42,523 nt of DNA from the NCBI GenBank assembly GCA_025964395.1, contig JAOPYY010000038.1, forward strand, positions 1 through 42,523, read 5' to 3'. The notes under the pieces were generated by a model. The model did no database searches, was not told the DNA's origin, and saw only the letters and a list, made by a program, of their open reading frames with translations. This DNA comes from Actinomycetes bacterium (GTDB taxonomy: Bacteria; Actinomycetota; Thermoleophilia; Gaiellales; Gaiellaceae). A program made the translations under genes and the position numbers. Within the stretch, counting starts at the first letter, position 1. Every line of letters starts with the position of its first letter. Below are positions 28,150 through 36,863 of this stretch, in pieces.

Positions 28150-29811
28150 TCAGGCCGCCGCGCCTTCGGGCGCGGGGCGCCCTGCTGGGCCGCCGGCCTT
28201 GTAGTGCGCGATGTGCTTCGCACGTTCCTCAGGAGTCATCTCGTTCAGCAGGACGTTCGGGCTCTGCAGCGTGTTGCCGCGAACGTCGTCGAGCGTCCAC
28301 ATCTTCTTGGGGTCTAGGTCGAGATGCGGCTGCGGAACGAGGGTCTTGCCGTCGTCGCGGACGTAATCGAGGTCCACGAGGATGTCGGCGAGATCCTGGC
28401 CGTGGTACACCGTCTCCCACTCGCGCTTGCCGGTGAGCCGACCCATCGACGGGGTCGGACGGCCGTGGTAATCGCCGCGGAACGCGACGGTGTCGGTCCA
28501 GTGGCAGGTCTCCTAGCAGTAGGTGCGGATCTGCCCGTCGACCTCGTCGACGATCGTGTCCTCACGGATCAGGCACGGGACCATGCAACTCCAGCAGCGG
28601 TGCGGGTACTGGTAGTCGGCCTTATCACCCTCGAAGGTGATGGGGCCGTGGCCGTTCTTCACGGCGAGCTCGCTGTAGCGCTCCCACCACTTGCCGTACT
28701 TGTCGTACCAGCCTGGATACTTGTGCTCGAACCACTCGAAGTCGTTGTCGTCCATGGCGTCGATCCGCCAGAAGTTGACCGGCCAACCGGTCGAGAAGAA
28801 CTGGGCGACCTCGTGCACGTAGCCCTTGTTCCAGATCCGGTTCCAGCTCTCCTCGACGAGATCGTGCGGGACCGCGAGCCCGTACTTCTCGAGCGGCACG
28901 AGGTAGCTGCGGTAGTAGTCGTCGTAGATCCAGCGCCGCCACATCTCGGCGTAGCTGTCGCGGTCCTTGCGCCGGTCCTTGGTGCCGTACTCGATGAACG
29001 TCCCGATTGCGGCGTCGACGACGGCGTGGTTGTTCCACCACGCGTAGCGGAGATCGCGCTCCAAGAGCTCACGGTTCCGCTCGTCCGAGAGCGCCATCAG
29101 GATGATCGAGTAGCCGTTCGAGATATGACGCGACTCGTCCGACTGCACCGAATGGAAGACGGTCGGCAGCAGGAAGTCACCGTTGGCCGCCGCCTCACCC
29201 GGCATCGCCACGAAGAGCACGTTGGTGAACGCCGTCTCGGCGACGATCGTCAGGTAGATGTTTGCCGCGGTGATCGCATCACCGGTGATGAAGCCCTCAC
29301 CGAACTGGCGGCCGATCGTGCCGGCGTAACAGTTGGAGAAGGCCTTCTCGCTGATGTCGAAACCGGCCGGGTCGATGTAGTGGTTCATGTACAGACGCTT
29401 CAGGTTCATCTGAATCGTCGAATGCCGCACCTCGTCGATCATCTGAATCGCGAGGCCGTTGTGGAGCTCCGGGTTCGGCACGGCGCCGATCGCCAGCGGC
29501 ATCGCACGCGCCGCCGAGATCTCCGGGAACGGAATGATGCTCAGGAACAGCTTCTGCCATTCCATCCAGCGCTCCTGGACCTGGCGGAACATGTTGCCGC
29601 GGATCGCGCCGTCCATCGCACCGAAGACCCGGTTGTCCTTCTCTTCTTCCATCGGGAAGTACGACCGGAGCACTTGCTTGAGCGGATCCTTCTTCGGTGC
29701 CTTCTCGAACGTGTAATCCGTCGCGTACTTCTCGACGGGCGAGACGAACGTCGGCTCCCAAGACAACTCCTGGATCTTCTGGTGCGACTTCGTAATGCTT
29801 GTCCGACTCAC
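28150..29811 (-). CDS. mimA: SDIMO hydroxylase alpha subunit (di-iron, MmoX/PrmA/MimA-like), interrupted by one in-frame TAG at 28513-28515
   Basis: 432-aa ORF (GTG 29811, SD gaaaggagg) ending ...[11 protein letters not shown], same frame continues [107 protein letters not shown]; di-iron motifs DEVRH and DESRH. Confidence 0.9.
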
Positions 29812-30033
29812 AGCGCTCGTCCTCCTTTCGCTCGTATAGACAGGGGCTGACGTTGCGCCGTCGGCGCCATTGACAACTCGGCCCGCTTGGTTCCGGGCCG
29901 TGATTCTGTGGACAATTTCGGACGTGTCCGGGTTTGACGCGCCCTGACAGACGTTCTATCGCTCGCCCAGCCGGGCGGCATCCCGGAGAACCGCCATCTT
30001 GGACTGGAGGTCAGCATGAACTCCGGCACGCGA

Positions 30034-30405
30034 TCACGGGGAGGCGATGACCGAGGACCCGGCCGGCCCGTTGTCAACCTGGACGACGGTCGCACCGTTG
30101 AAGACCGATCCGATGACCGTCGGCCCGATGGCCACGCCCACGAATCCGACCGCGGGGGCGACGAAGCTTCCGGGCACGCCGGCGAAGGCCGGCAGCGCCC
30201 CGACGGCCGGCAGCGCCCCGAAGGCCGGCAGCGGTGCGATGGCCGGCAGCGCCCCGAAGGCCGGAAGAGCCGCGGCGCTCGGGGGGGTGAAGGCCGGCAA
30301 TCCGGCCAACGTGGGCAATGGAGCAGCGCCGGCGACCGGCGCGCCGAGCGCAAACGCGCCCAGGACACCGGCCAGTGCTGCAGTACATCTTTTCGCGGTA
30401 AGCAT
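30034..30405 (-). CDS. Small exported Ala/Pro-rich repeat protein with NGATVVQVDNG C-terminus
   Basis: MLTAKRCTAALAGVLGAFALGAPVAGAAPLP...LPAFGALPAI repeats...GPTVIGSVFNGATVVQVDNGPAGSSVIASP. Confidence 0.75.
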   Translation of the reverse strand: MLTAKRCTAALAGVLGAFALGAPVAGAAPLPTLAGLPAFTPPSAAALPAFGALPAIAPLPAFGALPAVGALPAFAGVPGSFVAPAVGFVGVAIGPTVIGSVFNGATVVQVDNGPAGSSVIASP

Positions 30406-30476
30406 GTTGTCTCTTGCTCCTTCTTCGGGCAGCGCCCGCCCTCGACCGGCTCGTGGCTAGGGAGAACGTCGACGCC

Positions 30477-30494
30477 GCTTTCAACCCTGAAAGC
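30477..30494 (-). other. Hairpin in the leader of the 30034-30405 gene
   Basis: Minus: GCTTTCA-GGGT-TGAAAGC, perfect 7-bp stem. Confidence 0.45.
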
Positions 30495-30611
30495 AGATAG
30501 TCCGTCGCCGAGCGGCTCCGCTCCACTGTCCGTCCGAACCGTTGCTGCTGACCCTCGAGCCAAGCCGAGCGTTCGCCGTCATGCGGCGGGCCTGACGTTC
30601 GCGTGGTCGAG

Positions 30612-31571
30612 CTAGACCGCGCGCGCGCACGTGATACGGCCGCCGCGCGTTCTCGCGAGCTCCGGTGTGCGGCGCTCCAGGTCGCGAACGAAGGCGCCGG
30701 GCTCCGTGAAGCAGGCGCTCGGCCGCGCCCCCTCGCCGCACCGCAGGAGGGGATGCGTTCGCCGGGCATCCGCGACGATGTCGTCGGGGAGCTCCCGCGC
30801 GTCGTAGGCACAGATGAACGACACGGGCACGGACGCCAGGTCGACGCTGAGCTTCGCCTCGAACCGCTTCCACTCTGCGACGGCGACCGCCGACGCCGTC
30901 GGCCAGGTCACTTGACCGATGATTCGCACCCGGCTCGCTCCCTGCGCGAGGTGGTTGCGGACGTAGCGACGGTAGGCCTCGGCCGTGCGCTGAGGGCCGC
31001 GATGCCACTCGACGGCGTCGACGAAGTCGAGCCGGCGCGCGTCCCCGTCCAACGCCTCACGCAGAGGTGCCCAAGCCGCTTCTCGCAGGACCGCCAGCAC
31101 GGGCTCCCCGGCCGCCAGGCCGCGGCGCACGAATGGCACCGTCCCCGCGATCAGCTCCTCCAACGTCGAGAAGACGAGGGCCTCGTGCCGACAGCCATGG
31201 CCGTGTGCCCGGTCGGCGACCAGATCTCGGACCGCCGCGCCGGACAGGTCAGACTTGGCCAGGAAGCCGAGGACCGGGCTCACCGCAACGAGGTCGACGA
31301 GATCCGCCGGCGTCTGCGCCGAGACCAAGATCACGTTCGTAGACGGCAGGTCAGTCGCCAGAGCGAGGCGCCGCGCGAGGTCGAAGCCACTCTCGCCATC
31401 CAGATCGATGTCGACGAGCGTCACGTCCGGCTGGAGCGCCCTCGCCCGGTCGAGACCCTCGGCGACCGTCGACGCAACAGCGACGACGGCGATTCCCGCG
31501 CGTTCCAGGAGCCGACGGGCAACCACAGGAAACTCCGGACTGTCGTCAACGATCACGCAGCGCAACTCCAT
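30612..31571 (-). CDS. Response regulator receiver fused to MEDS (DcmR-like sensory) domain
   Basis: MELRCVIVDDSPEFPVVARRLLERAG...VTLVDIDLDGESGFDLARRLA...; then HEALVFSTLEELIAGTVPFVRRGLAAGEPVLAVLREAAWAPLREAL...MEDS-like...PVSFICAYDARELPDDIVADARRTHPLL. Confidence 0.8.
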   Translation of the reverse strand: MELRCVIVDDSPEFPVVARRLLERAGIAVVAVASTVAEGLDRARALQPDVTLVDIDLDGESGFDLARRLALATDLPSTNVILVSAQTPADLVDLVAVSPVLGFLAKSDLSGAAVRDLVADRAHGHGCRHEALVFSTLEELIAGTVPFVRRGLAAGEPVLAVLREAAWAPLREALDGDARRLDFVDAVEWHRGPQRTAEAYRRYVRNHLAQGASRVRIIGQVTWPTASAVAVAEWKRFEAKLSVDLASVPVSFICAYDARELPDDIVADARRTHPLLRCGEGARPSACFTEPGAFVRDLERRTPELARTRGGRITCARAV

Positions 31572-31644
31572 CGCGTCACACTCGGAGCTCGCGGTCTGGA
31601 TCGGCAAAGCGTTTCCCCTCGTTTGCCCGAGCACGCGGCGCCGG

Positions 31645-33510
31645 TCACGCGGCTGCCGAGTCAAGCCGGAGCGGCTTCTCCACGGCCGCGCTCTCGGAGA
31701 GTGCGAATGCACACACGATCAGGGCGATGTGCGTGAACGCTTGCGGGAAGTTGCCGAGCTGCTCGCCGTCAGGGGAGAGCTCCTCGGAGAGCAGGCCGAG
31801 GTCATTGGCGTGCGCGAGCGTCTGCTCGAAGAGCGCCAGCGCTTCCTCGCGGGCACCGATCTGCTGCAGCGCCAAGCACAGCCAGAAGGTGCAGATCGTG
31901 AACGTACCCTCGCCGTGGTCGCAGCCGTCACGGGTGGCATCCCTCCGGTAGCGGTCGACGAGGCCGTTGCGCGTGAGGTCGCGCTGAACGGCACGGACGG
32001 TCGAAACGAAGCGCCGGTCGCGCCGGCTGACGAAGCCGACCTGGGCAAGCAGCAGGTTGGCAGCGTCGAGCGTGCCGGAGCCATAGGCCTGGGTAAACGC
32101 GCCGAGCTGTTCGTCATAGCCATGTGCCATCACGTCGGCCTTGATCGCATCCCGCTCGGCCCGCCAGCGTTCGAGCGGCGCGTCGGTGTAACCGTCCTTG
32201 CGTGCGAGCCGGAGCGCGCGGTCGAGCGCGACCCAGCACATCACCTTCGAGTAGACGAAGTGCCGGGCGCCGCCACGAACCTCCCAGATTCCCTCGTCGG
32301 GGAGCTGCCACTCGGCGATCGTCCTCTCCGCCAGCCGCTTGACGAGCTCCCAGCGAGTACGGTGCAGGGGCATCCCAGACTTGCAGCGGGCAAGCCAGAT
32401 GGAGTCGGCGAGCTCGCCGTAGACGTCGAGCTGCCGCTGGTCGGCGGCGCCGTTGCCGACTCGCACCGGGCGGGAGCCACGGTGCCCGGCGAGGTGGGAG
32501 AGCTCGGCTTCCGCAAGGTCGGGGGAACCGTCGATCCCGTACACGATCTGGAGGTCGAGGCTGTCCTCCGCGAAGGCGATCTCGTTCACCCAGTCGAGCC
32601 ACGACTGCGCTTCGTCCATCTTGCCGACTGCGCGCAACGCGTAGAGGGTGAAGGTCGAGTCGCGGAGCCAGGAGTAGCGGTAATCCCAGTTGCGAGTCCC
32701 GCCGATCTCCTCCGGCAGGCTGGTCGTCGCGGCAGCGACGAACGCGCCGGAGGGCTCGTACTGGAGGCCCTTGAGCGTGAGCGCGGAACGCGCGACGTGC
32801 GCGGCGATCTCGGCGCTCACCCCGTCCGGAACCACAACATCGTTCGCCCAGTCCTGCCAGAAGCGGATCGCGCGCTCGCGCGCCGCGAACAGATCCGACG
32901 GGCCGGGCCGGTTCCAGCCGAGGCTGACCGTCTTGCGCTCCCCGGCGGCCAGCGCGACCGTCTCGCGCGGCGCCTCCATCCCGTCCAGGATCAGCTGGTT
33001 TCCACCGTCGGTCTGGCACACGAGGTAGCCGAGCCGCTCCTCCCAGACTGCTTCGCCGGCGAGTGCGTACGAGGGACGCGGATCGCAGACGACGGCAAGC
33101 TCGACCTCACCCTCCAGGCATTCGACGAGGCGGCAGATCGCCTGACGAGCGCCCGTGTGCAGCCAGTCGCTCACGCGTACAACTCCGCTCGCGGTGTAGA
33201 AGGTCGTCTCGAGCACATTCGTCCGCGGCACGTAGCTGCGCTCAACCGTGTACGGGGCCGTGGGAGTGACGGCGAATGCGCCGCCCTCGTCGGCGTCGAG
33301 GATCTTCGCAAACACCGAGGGGCTGTCGAAGCGCGGCCAGCAGAGCCAGTCGATCGAGCCGTCACTCGCGACGAGCGCAGACGAGCGGCAATCGGAGAGG
33401 AAGCCGTAGTCGCCGATCGGCGCGTATCCGTCTGCCGAGCGCTCGAGGCGACGAGCCTGTGCGGGAAGCGAGCGCAGTGTCCCCGTCTTCTCATCCTGCG
33501 TTGCGGTCAT
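31645..33510 (-). CDS. GH15 glucoamylase/trehalase-like glycosidase
   Basis: YAPIGDYGFLSDCRSSALVASDGSIDWLCWPRFDSPSVFAKILD...IGGTRNWDYRYSWLRDSTFTLYALR...GEGTFTICTFWLCLALQQIG. Confidence 0.93.
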   Translation of the reverse strand: MTATQDEKTGTLRSLPAQARRLERSADGYAPIGDYGFLSDCRSSALVASDGSIDWLCWPRFDSPSVFAKILDADEGGAFAVTPTAPYTVERSYVPRTNVLETTFYTASGVVRVSDWLHTGARQAICRLVECLEGEVELAVVCDPRPSYALAGEAVWEERLGYLVCQTDGGNQLILDGMEAPRETVALAAGERKTVSLGWNRPGPSDLFAARERAIRFWQDWANDVVVPDGVSAEIAAHVARSALTLKGLQYEPSGAFVAAATTSLPEEIGGTRNWDYRYSWLRDSTFTLYALRAVGKMDEAQSWLDWVNEIAFAEDSLDLQIVYGIDGSPDLAEAELSHLAGHRGSRPVRVGNGAADQRQLDVYGELADSIWLARCKSGMPLHRTRWELVKRLAERTIAEWQLPDEGIWEVRGGARHFVYSKVMCWVALDRALRLARKDGYTDAPLERWRAERDAIKADVMAHGYDEQLGAFTQAYGSGTLDAANLLLAQVGFVSRRDRRFVSTVRAVQRDLTRNGLVDRYRRDATRDGCDHGEGTFTICTFWLCLALQQIGAREEALALFEQTLAHANDLGLLSEELSPDGEQLGNFPQAFTHIALIVCAFALSESAAVEKPLRLDSAAA

Positions 33511-33712
33511 GGGGAAAAAGTGCCTTCACCGCGCCTGCCCGGCATCAGGGGCAGCAGTGATCTGAGCGCCCCGGTAGCCGAAGTCTTCGAGTTCGTGCTA
33601 GCCGCCACGTGCCGGGGTCGTGCGGTGCGGGATCGTCTGGTGTGTCGGTCCGCGCCGTCCCCTCGACCAGCCGACCGGCCGGTGCGGGACCTCCACCATG
33701 TCCGTACTACCC

Positions 33713-33734
33713 CGGGGCTGGGTTTCCAGCCCCG
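33713..33734 (+). other. Strong hairpin abutting the first ATG of the 33736 ORF
   Basis: CGGGGCTGG-GTTT-CCAGCCCCG, perfect 9-bp stem. Confidence 0.5.
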
Positions 33735-33735
33735 T

Positions 33736-34158
33736 ATGACCGTGATGGAGGAGGAAGCTCTGAGGACCAGCTCGAGACGCTCGAATCGCCTGGGCCGCCG
33801 CGCAGCGGTGGCCGTGCTGGGCGCGCTCGCACTTGCCGCTCCGATCTCCAGCGCCGGTGCTGCAACGATCCCGTTTCCCCCGATCGCCTTGCCGATCCCG
33901 CCGGTAGGAGCCGTGGGCGGCACGGTGTTGTCTCAGCCCTTCACCGGGGGCAACGCTGTTTCGGGCTGCGGGTCGAACAGGGCTGAGGTCGTCGGAGCGA
34001 CCGGCGGCGCAGAGCCGACGGCCTGCTTCACCGTCCTCTCGTTCATCGGCCCCACCCTCGGGCAGGTGGACAGCCAGGTCGGACCCACGATCATCGGCTC
34101 CACCGTCCTCGCGCCGGTGACGGTGAGCGCGGGGGATGTCATCAACACCGTCCCGTAG
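33736..34158 (+). CDS. Small exported protein (start uncertain)
   Basis: RRSNRLGRRAAVAVLGALALAAPISSAGAATIPFPPIALPIPPVGAVGG...GPTIIGSTVLAPVTVSAGDVINTVP. SD-like GGAGGAGG lies inside the ORF, so CTG 33760 is an alternative start. Confidence 0.65.
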   Translation: MTVMEEEALRTSSRRSNRLGRRAAVAVLGALALAAPISSAGAATIPFPPIALPIPPVGAVGGTVLSQPFTGGNAVSGCGSNRAEVVGATGGAEPTACFTVLSFIGPTLGQVDSQVGPTIIGSTVLAPVTVSAGDVINTVP

Positions 34159-34195
34159 CAGCGGGCATTCACAGACTCGAAAGGAGCGGTACCTC

Positions 34196-34540
34196 ATGAT
34201 CTCAAGGCCAAGACGCCTCACGGCGATCGCCTCCGCGATCGGAGCTCTCGCCGTAGGCACTCCGGTAACCGCAGCGTACGCCGACGGTTCGACCGGCTCC
34301 CCGCCGGCGAGCGCCGTCCCGACCTTCAACCTTCCGACATTCAACTTTCCGCAGACGCCTCCGGCGACCGCCCTGCCGAGTCTTCCCTCGGGGACGGGCC
34401 TGAACTTCATCCCGCCCAAGGTTGGGCCGATCGCGGTAAACATCGGCGAGGTCATCATCGACGGCAAGGTGATCAGCCCGGCGCTGCACGTGGCGACGCC
34501 CGGCGTCACCCTCCCGCCGATCGCGGCCGCAGGCCCCTGA
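34196..34540 (+). CDS. Small exported Pro-rich protein
   Basis: SD gaaaggagc; MISRPRRLTAIASAIGALAVGTPVTAAYADGSTGSPPASAVPTFNLPTFNFPQTPP... Confidence 0.7.
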   Translation: MISRPRRLTAIASAIGALAVGTPVTAAYADGSTGSPPASAVPTFNLPTFNFPQTPPATALPSLPSGTGLNFIPPKVGPIAVNIGEVIIDGKVISPALHVATPGVTLPPIAAAGP

Positions 34541-34846
34541 TCGCCCCGTGCAGATAGCAACCGCGCGGGCGGCAGTCCGGACACACGAAGGTGTGTGATG
34601 GCTCAGCTCGCGATCGTTCGCGAGCTCGGCTGGCCGGTCGCCGCCCGCGCGGTCCTCATCGGCGCGGTGACGATCACTCTCCCGTTGGCGCCGAACCAGC
34701 CCGGGCGCGTCGTGATCCGCCGGTGTCGAGCCGGCGGACAGAAGGACGGCCCGAACCGGTCGGACGGACGATTCCGGTCGCAGGGCGTCGCGGGAATGCT
34801 CACCGGCTCATGGGAGCCTCGCAAGCCGATACGGAAAGGAGGAACG

Positions 34847-36304
34847 ATGCCCCTTAGCTCGCGCACGCGTTCGCTCACCCTGCTCGCGGGCCTCGTCACG
34901 CTCGTCGGCGCAGGCGTTCTCCTCGGGTTTGGCAGCCACGGCGCTGTCGCAGTCGGCGAAACGACTCGCTTCCCGGCCGCCGGCCACGCGACGCCGGTCA
35001 CCGCCGTGTCGGCGAGCGCCAAGCCCGACCCGAACCTCTATCCCTTCGGCACTCCGACGGGACACGGCGACTACACCGTCCCGCCGCCGCCGGGGTCGCC
35101 CACGCTCGTGCCGACGATCGCGACGAAGACGACGACGCGGATCTACGGCGCCAATCCCTTCCAGGAGGCGGTGTCGGTCACCCAGCACGTCTGGCCGGCG
35201 GTCGTGCCGGAGAACAACGCGAGCGAGAACAACAACGTCCCCGACCGGCCCTGGGGGCTGACGCTGCTGACGCCCGACGATCCGCTGACGGCAATCACGG
35301 CTGTCCCGCTGCTCCACTTCCCCGACGACGCACCGATCCTCTACGTCACGAAGAGCGGCATCCCGCGAGTGACGATGACCGAGATCAAGCGGCTCGGGGA
35401 CACCGGCATGTCGCGACTCCACAACATTGATGCGTTCCTCGTCGGGGCTGCTGCCAACCAGACGGTAGAGAGCCAGCTGAAGGCGGCGGGGCTCACGTAC
35501 GTCGAGGTCACCGCGCCGACGGTGCCCGACCTCGCGAACAAGGTCGACCAGCTCTACGGCTCGATCGAGAACCCCGACACCGGCATCCCTGACATGGGCA
35601 ACGGTGTCCAAAACGTGATGATCGGCTCGATGGACGGAACCGACTACCGCTACCTCCTGCCGTCCACGCATTGGGTCAGCCACATGCCGAGCGGCCTGCT
35701 CTGGGTGCACAAGGACTCGGTGCCGCAGGCGACAATCGACGCACTCAAGCGGCGTCAGGGGCGGGCGCGCATGTACCTCTTCGGCGGAGCCGGACAGATC
35801 TCCGGCGCGGTCGCGAAGCAGTTGGCGCAGTACGGGCCGATCATCCGCGTCACCAACGACGACCCGGTCGACTTCAATGCGCCGCCGATCGATAACCCGA
35901 TCGACACGGCGATCGCCTTTGCGAAGATGTGGGACCCGAGCGGCATGGTCGGCTGGAAGATCACCGGCCCGGGTCACGGCTTCACGCTCGTCAACATCAA
36001 CGACTGGCAGGCCGCGGTCGCGTCTGCCCCGCTCTCCCACCTTGGCTTCCATGCACCGCTGCTGTTCACGAACAGTTCCGGGAAGCTTCCAGCTGCGGAC
36101 GAGCACTACTACGCCTCGGTCGCGCCGACCTTTACGATGAGCCCCGGGGACGGGCCGTACAACATGACCTACGTGATCGGAAGCTGGAACCAGATCAGCT
36201 GGCCGCAGCAGGCGCGCATCGATTACGTCTCCGAGATGATGAACCGGCGAGTCTGGAAACAGAGCTCCGGCAGCACGTACGGGAGCAGCGCGCCGACTCC
36301 GTAG
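34847..36304 (+). CDS. Exported cell-wall-binding-repeat-like protein
   Basis: SD aaaggagg; MPLSSRTRSLTLLAGLVTLVGAGVLLGFGSHGAVA; repeats of the type DDAPILYVTKSGIPRVTMTEIKRLG...FLVGAAANQTVESQLKAAG. Confidence 0.65.
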   Translation: MPLSSRTRSLTLLAGLVTLVGAGVLLGFGSHGAVAVGETTRFPAAGHATPVTAVSASAKPDPNLYPFGTPTGHGDYTVPPPPGSPTLVPTIATKTTTRIYGANPFQEAVSVTQHVWPAVVPENNASENNNVPDRPWGLTLLTPDDPLTAITAVPLLHFPDDAPILYVTKSGIPRVTMTEIKRLGDTGMSRLHNIDAFLVGAAANQTVESQLKAAGLTYVEVTAPTVPDLANKVDQLYGSIENPDTGIPDMGNGVQNVMIGSMDGTDYRYLLPSTHWVSHMPSGLLWVHKDSVPQATIDALKRRQGRARMYLFGGAGQISGAVAKQLAQYGPIIRVTNDDPVDFNAPPIDNPIDTAIAFAKMWDPSGMVGWKITGPGHGFTLVNINDWQAAVASAPLSHLGFHAPLLFTNSSGKLPAADEHYYASVAPTFTMSPGDGPYNMTYVIGSWNQISWPQQARIDYVSEMMNRRVWKQSSGSTYGSSAPTP

Positions 36305-36340
36305 TCCGCGGCCGCGGAGCTGACGGCCGGACGAGTCGCC

Positions 36341-36517
36341 TCAGGCGGCGTTCTTCGAGATGCGAGGCTGCGCGGCCTCAAGTGCCCGGCTCGCCTCGAG
36401 ATAGCGAAGCAGGTTCGTCGGAGTCGGCGCGTCCGACAAGGAGAGCACCGCCTCCTTGAAACGGGCGTGAGCGTCCTCGCGAGCCCGGCGACGCGGGAGC
36501 GGCGACGGGTCGGTCAA
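36341..36517 (-). CDS. Short hypothetical protein, TTG start overlapping upstream TGA
   Basis: LTDPSPLPRRRAREDAHARFKEAVLSLSDAPTPTNLLRYLEASRALEAAQPRISKNAA. Confidence 0.45.
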   Translation of the reverse strand: MTDPSPLPRRRAREDAHARFKEAVLSLSDAPTPTNLLRYLEASRALEAAQPRISKNAA

Positions 36518-36855
36518 GCCTGCGTCTCCCAAGCCTGCATCAACTCTGTGACGCGATGGCCGGCGGCCCCGAGCGGCTCCGCGCGTGTCCGGGGCGCCAC
36601 CCGGACGCGCGTCGCGTGGTGAGCCGCCTTGAAGAAGTCGACCGCGACCTGCGCGACGGATCCGCCGTGCCTGATGAGCTCGTCCGCGTCCCTTCGACCG
36701 ACCACCTTGACGCCGAGATCGTGAACGGTGACGTGGATCTCCCACCCCTGAAGCGCCAGCAGGCCGAGGAGCAGCGAGCCGTCGGCAGCGGCCTCGACCG
36801 CCGTGTCCTCGTCGAGGCTCGTTGCACGGCTCATCTGGTCTCCTTTCTGGAGCAT
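36514..36855 (-). CDS. Small hypothetical protein
   Basis: MSRATSLDEDTAVEAAADGSLLLGLLALQGWEIHVTVHDLGVKVVGRRDADELIRHGGSVAQVAVDFFKAAHHATRVRVAP. Confidence 0.5.
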   Translation of the reverse strand: MLQKGDQMSRATSLDEDTAVEAAADGSLLLGLLALQGWEIHVTVHDLGVKVVGRRDADELIRHGGSVAQVAVDFFKAAHHATRVRVAPRTRAEPLGAAGHRVTELMQAWETQA

Positions 36856-36863
36856 CGGACCGC

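Noticed and set aside
28513-28515. TAG decoded as pyrrolysine (or other recoding) in mimA
   Set aside because: No pyl genes or recoding structure visible in the window; the codon is one substitution from Ser, so mutation or error is simpler. Kept only as an open question.
29812-29960. Sigma-54 type -24/-12 promoter in front of mimA
   Set aside because: TGGCGCCGACGGCGCAA is only a loose match to TGGCAC-N5-TTGCA; no convincing element.
31255-34158. 967-aa plus-strand ORF
   Set aside because: It is antisense to the clear GH15 (31645-33510) and REC-MEDS genes; only the last part (33736-34158) is a real gene in that frame. High-GC shadow ORF.
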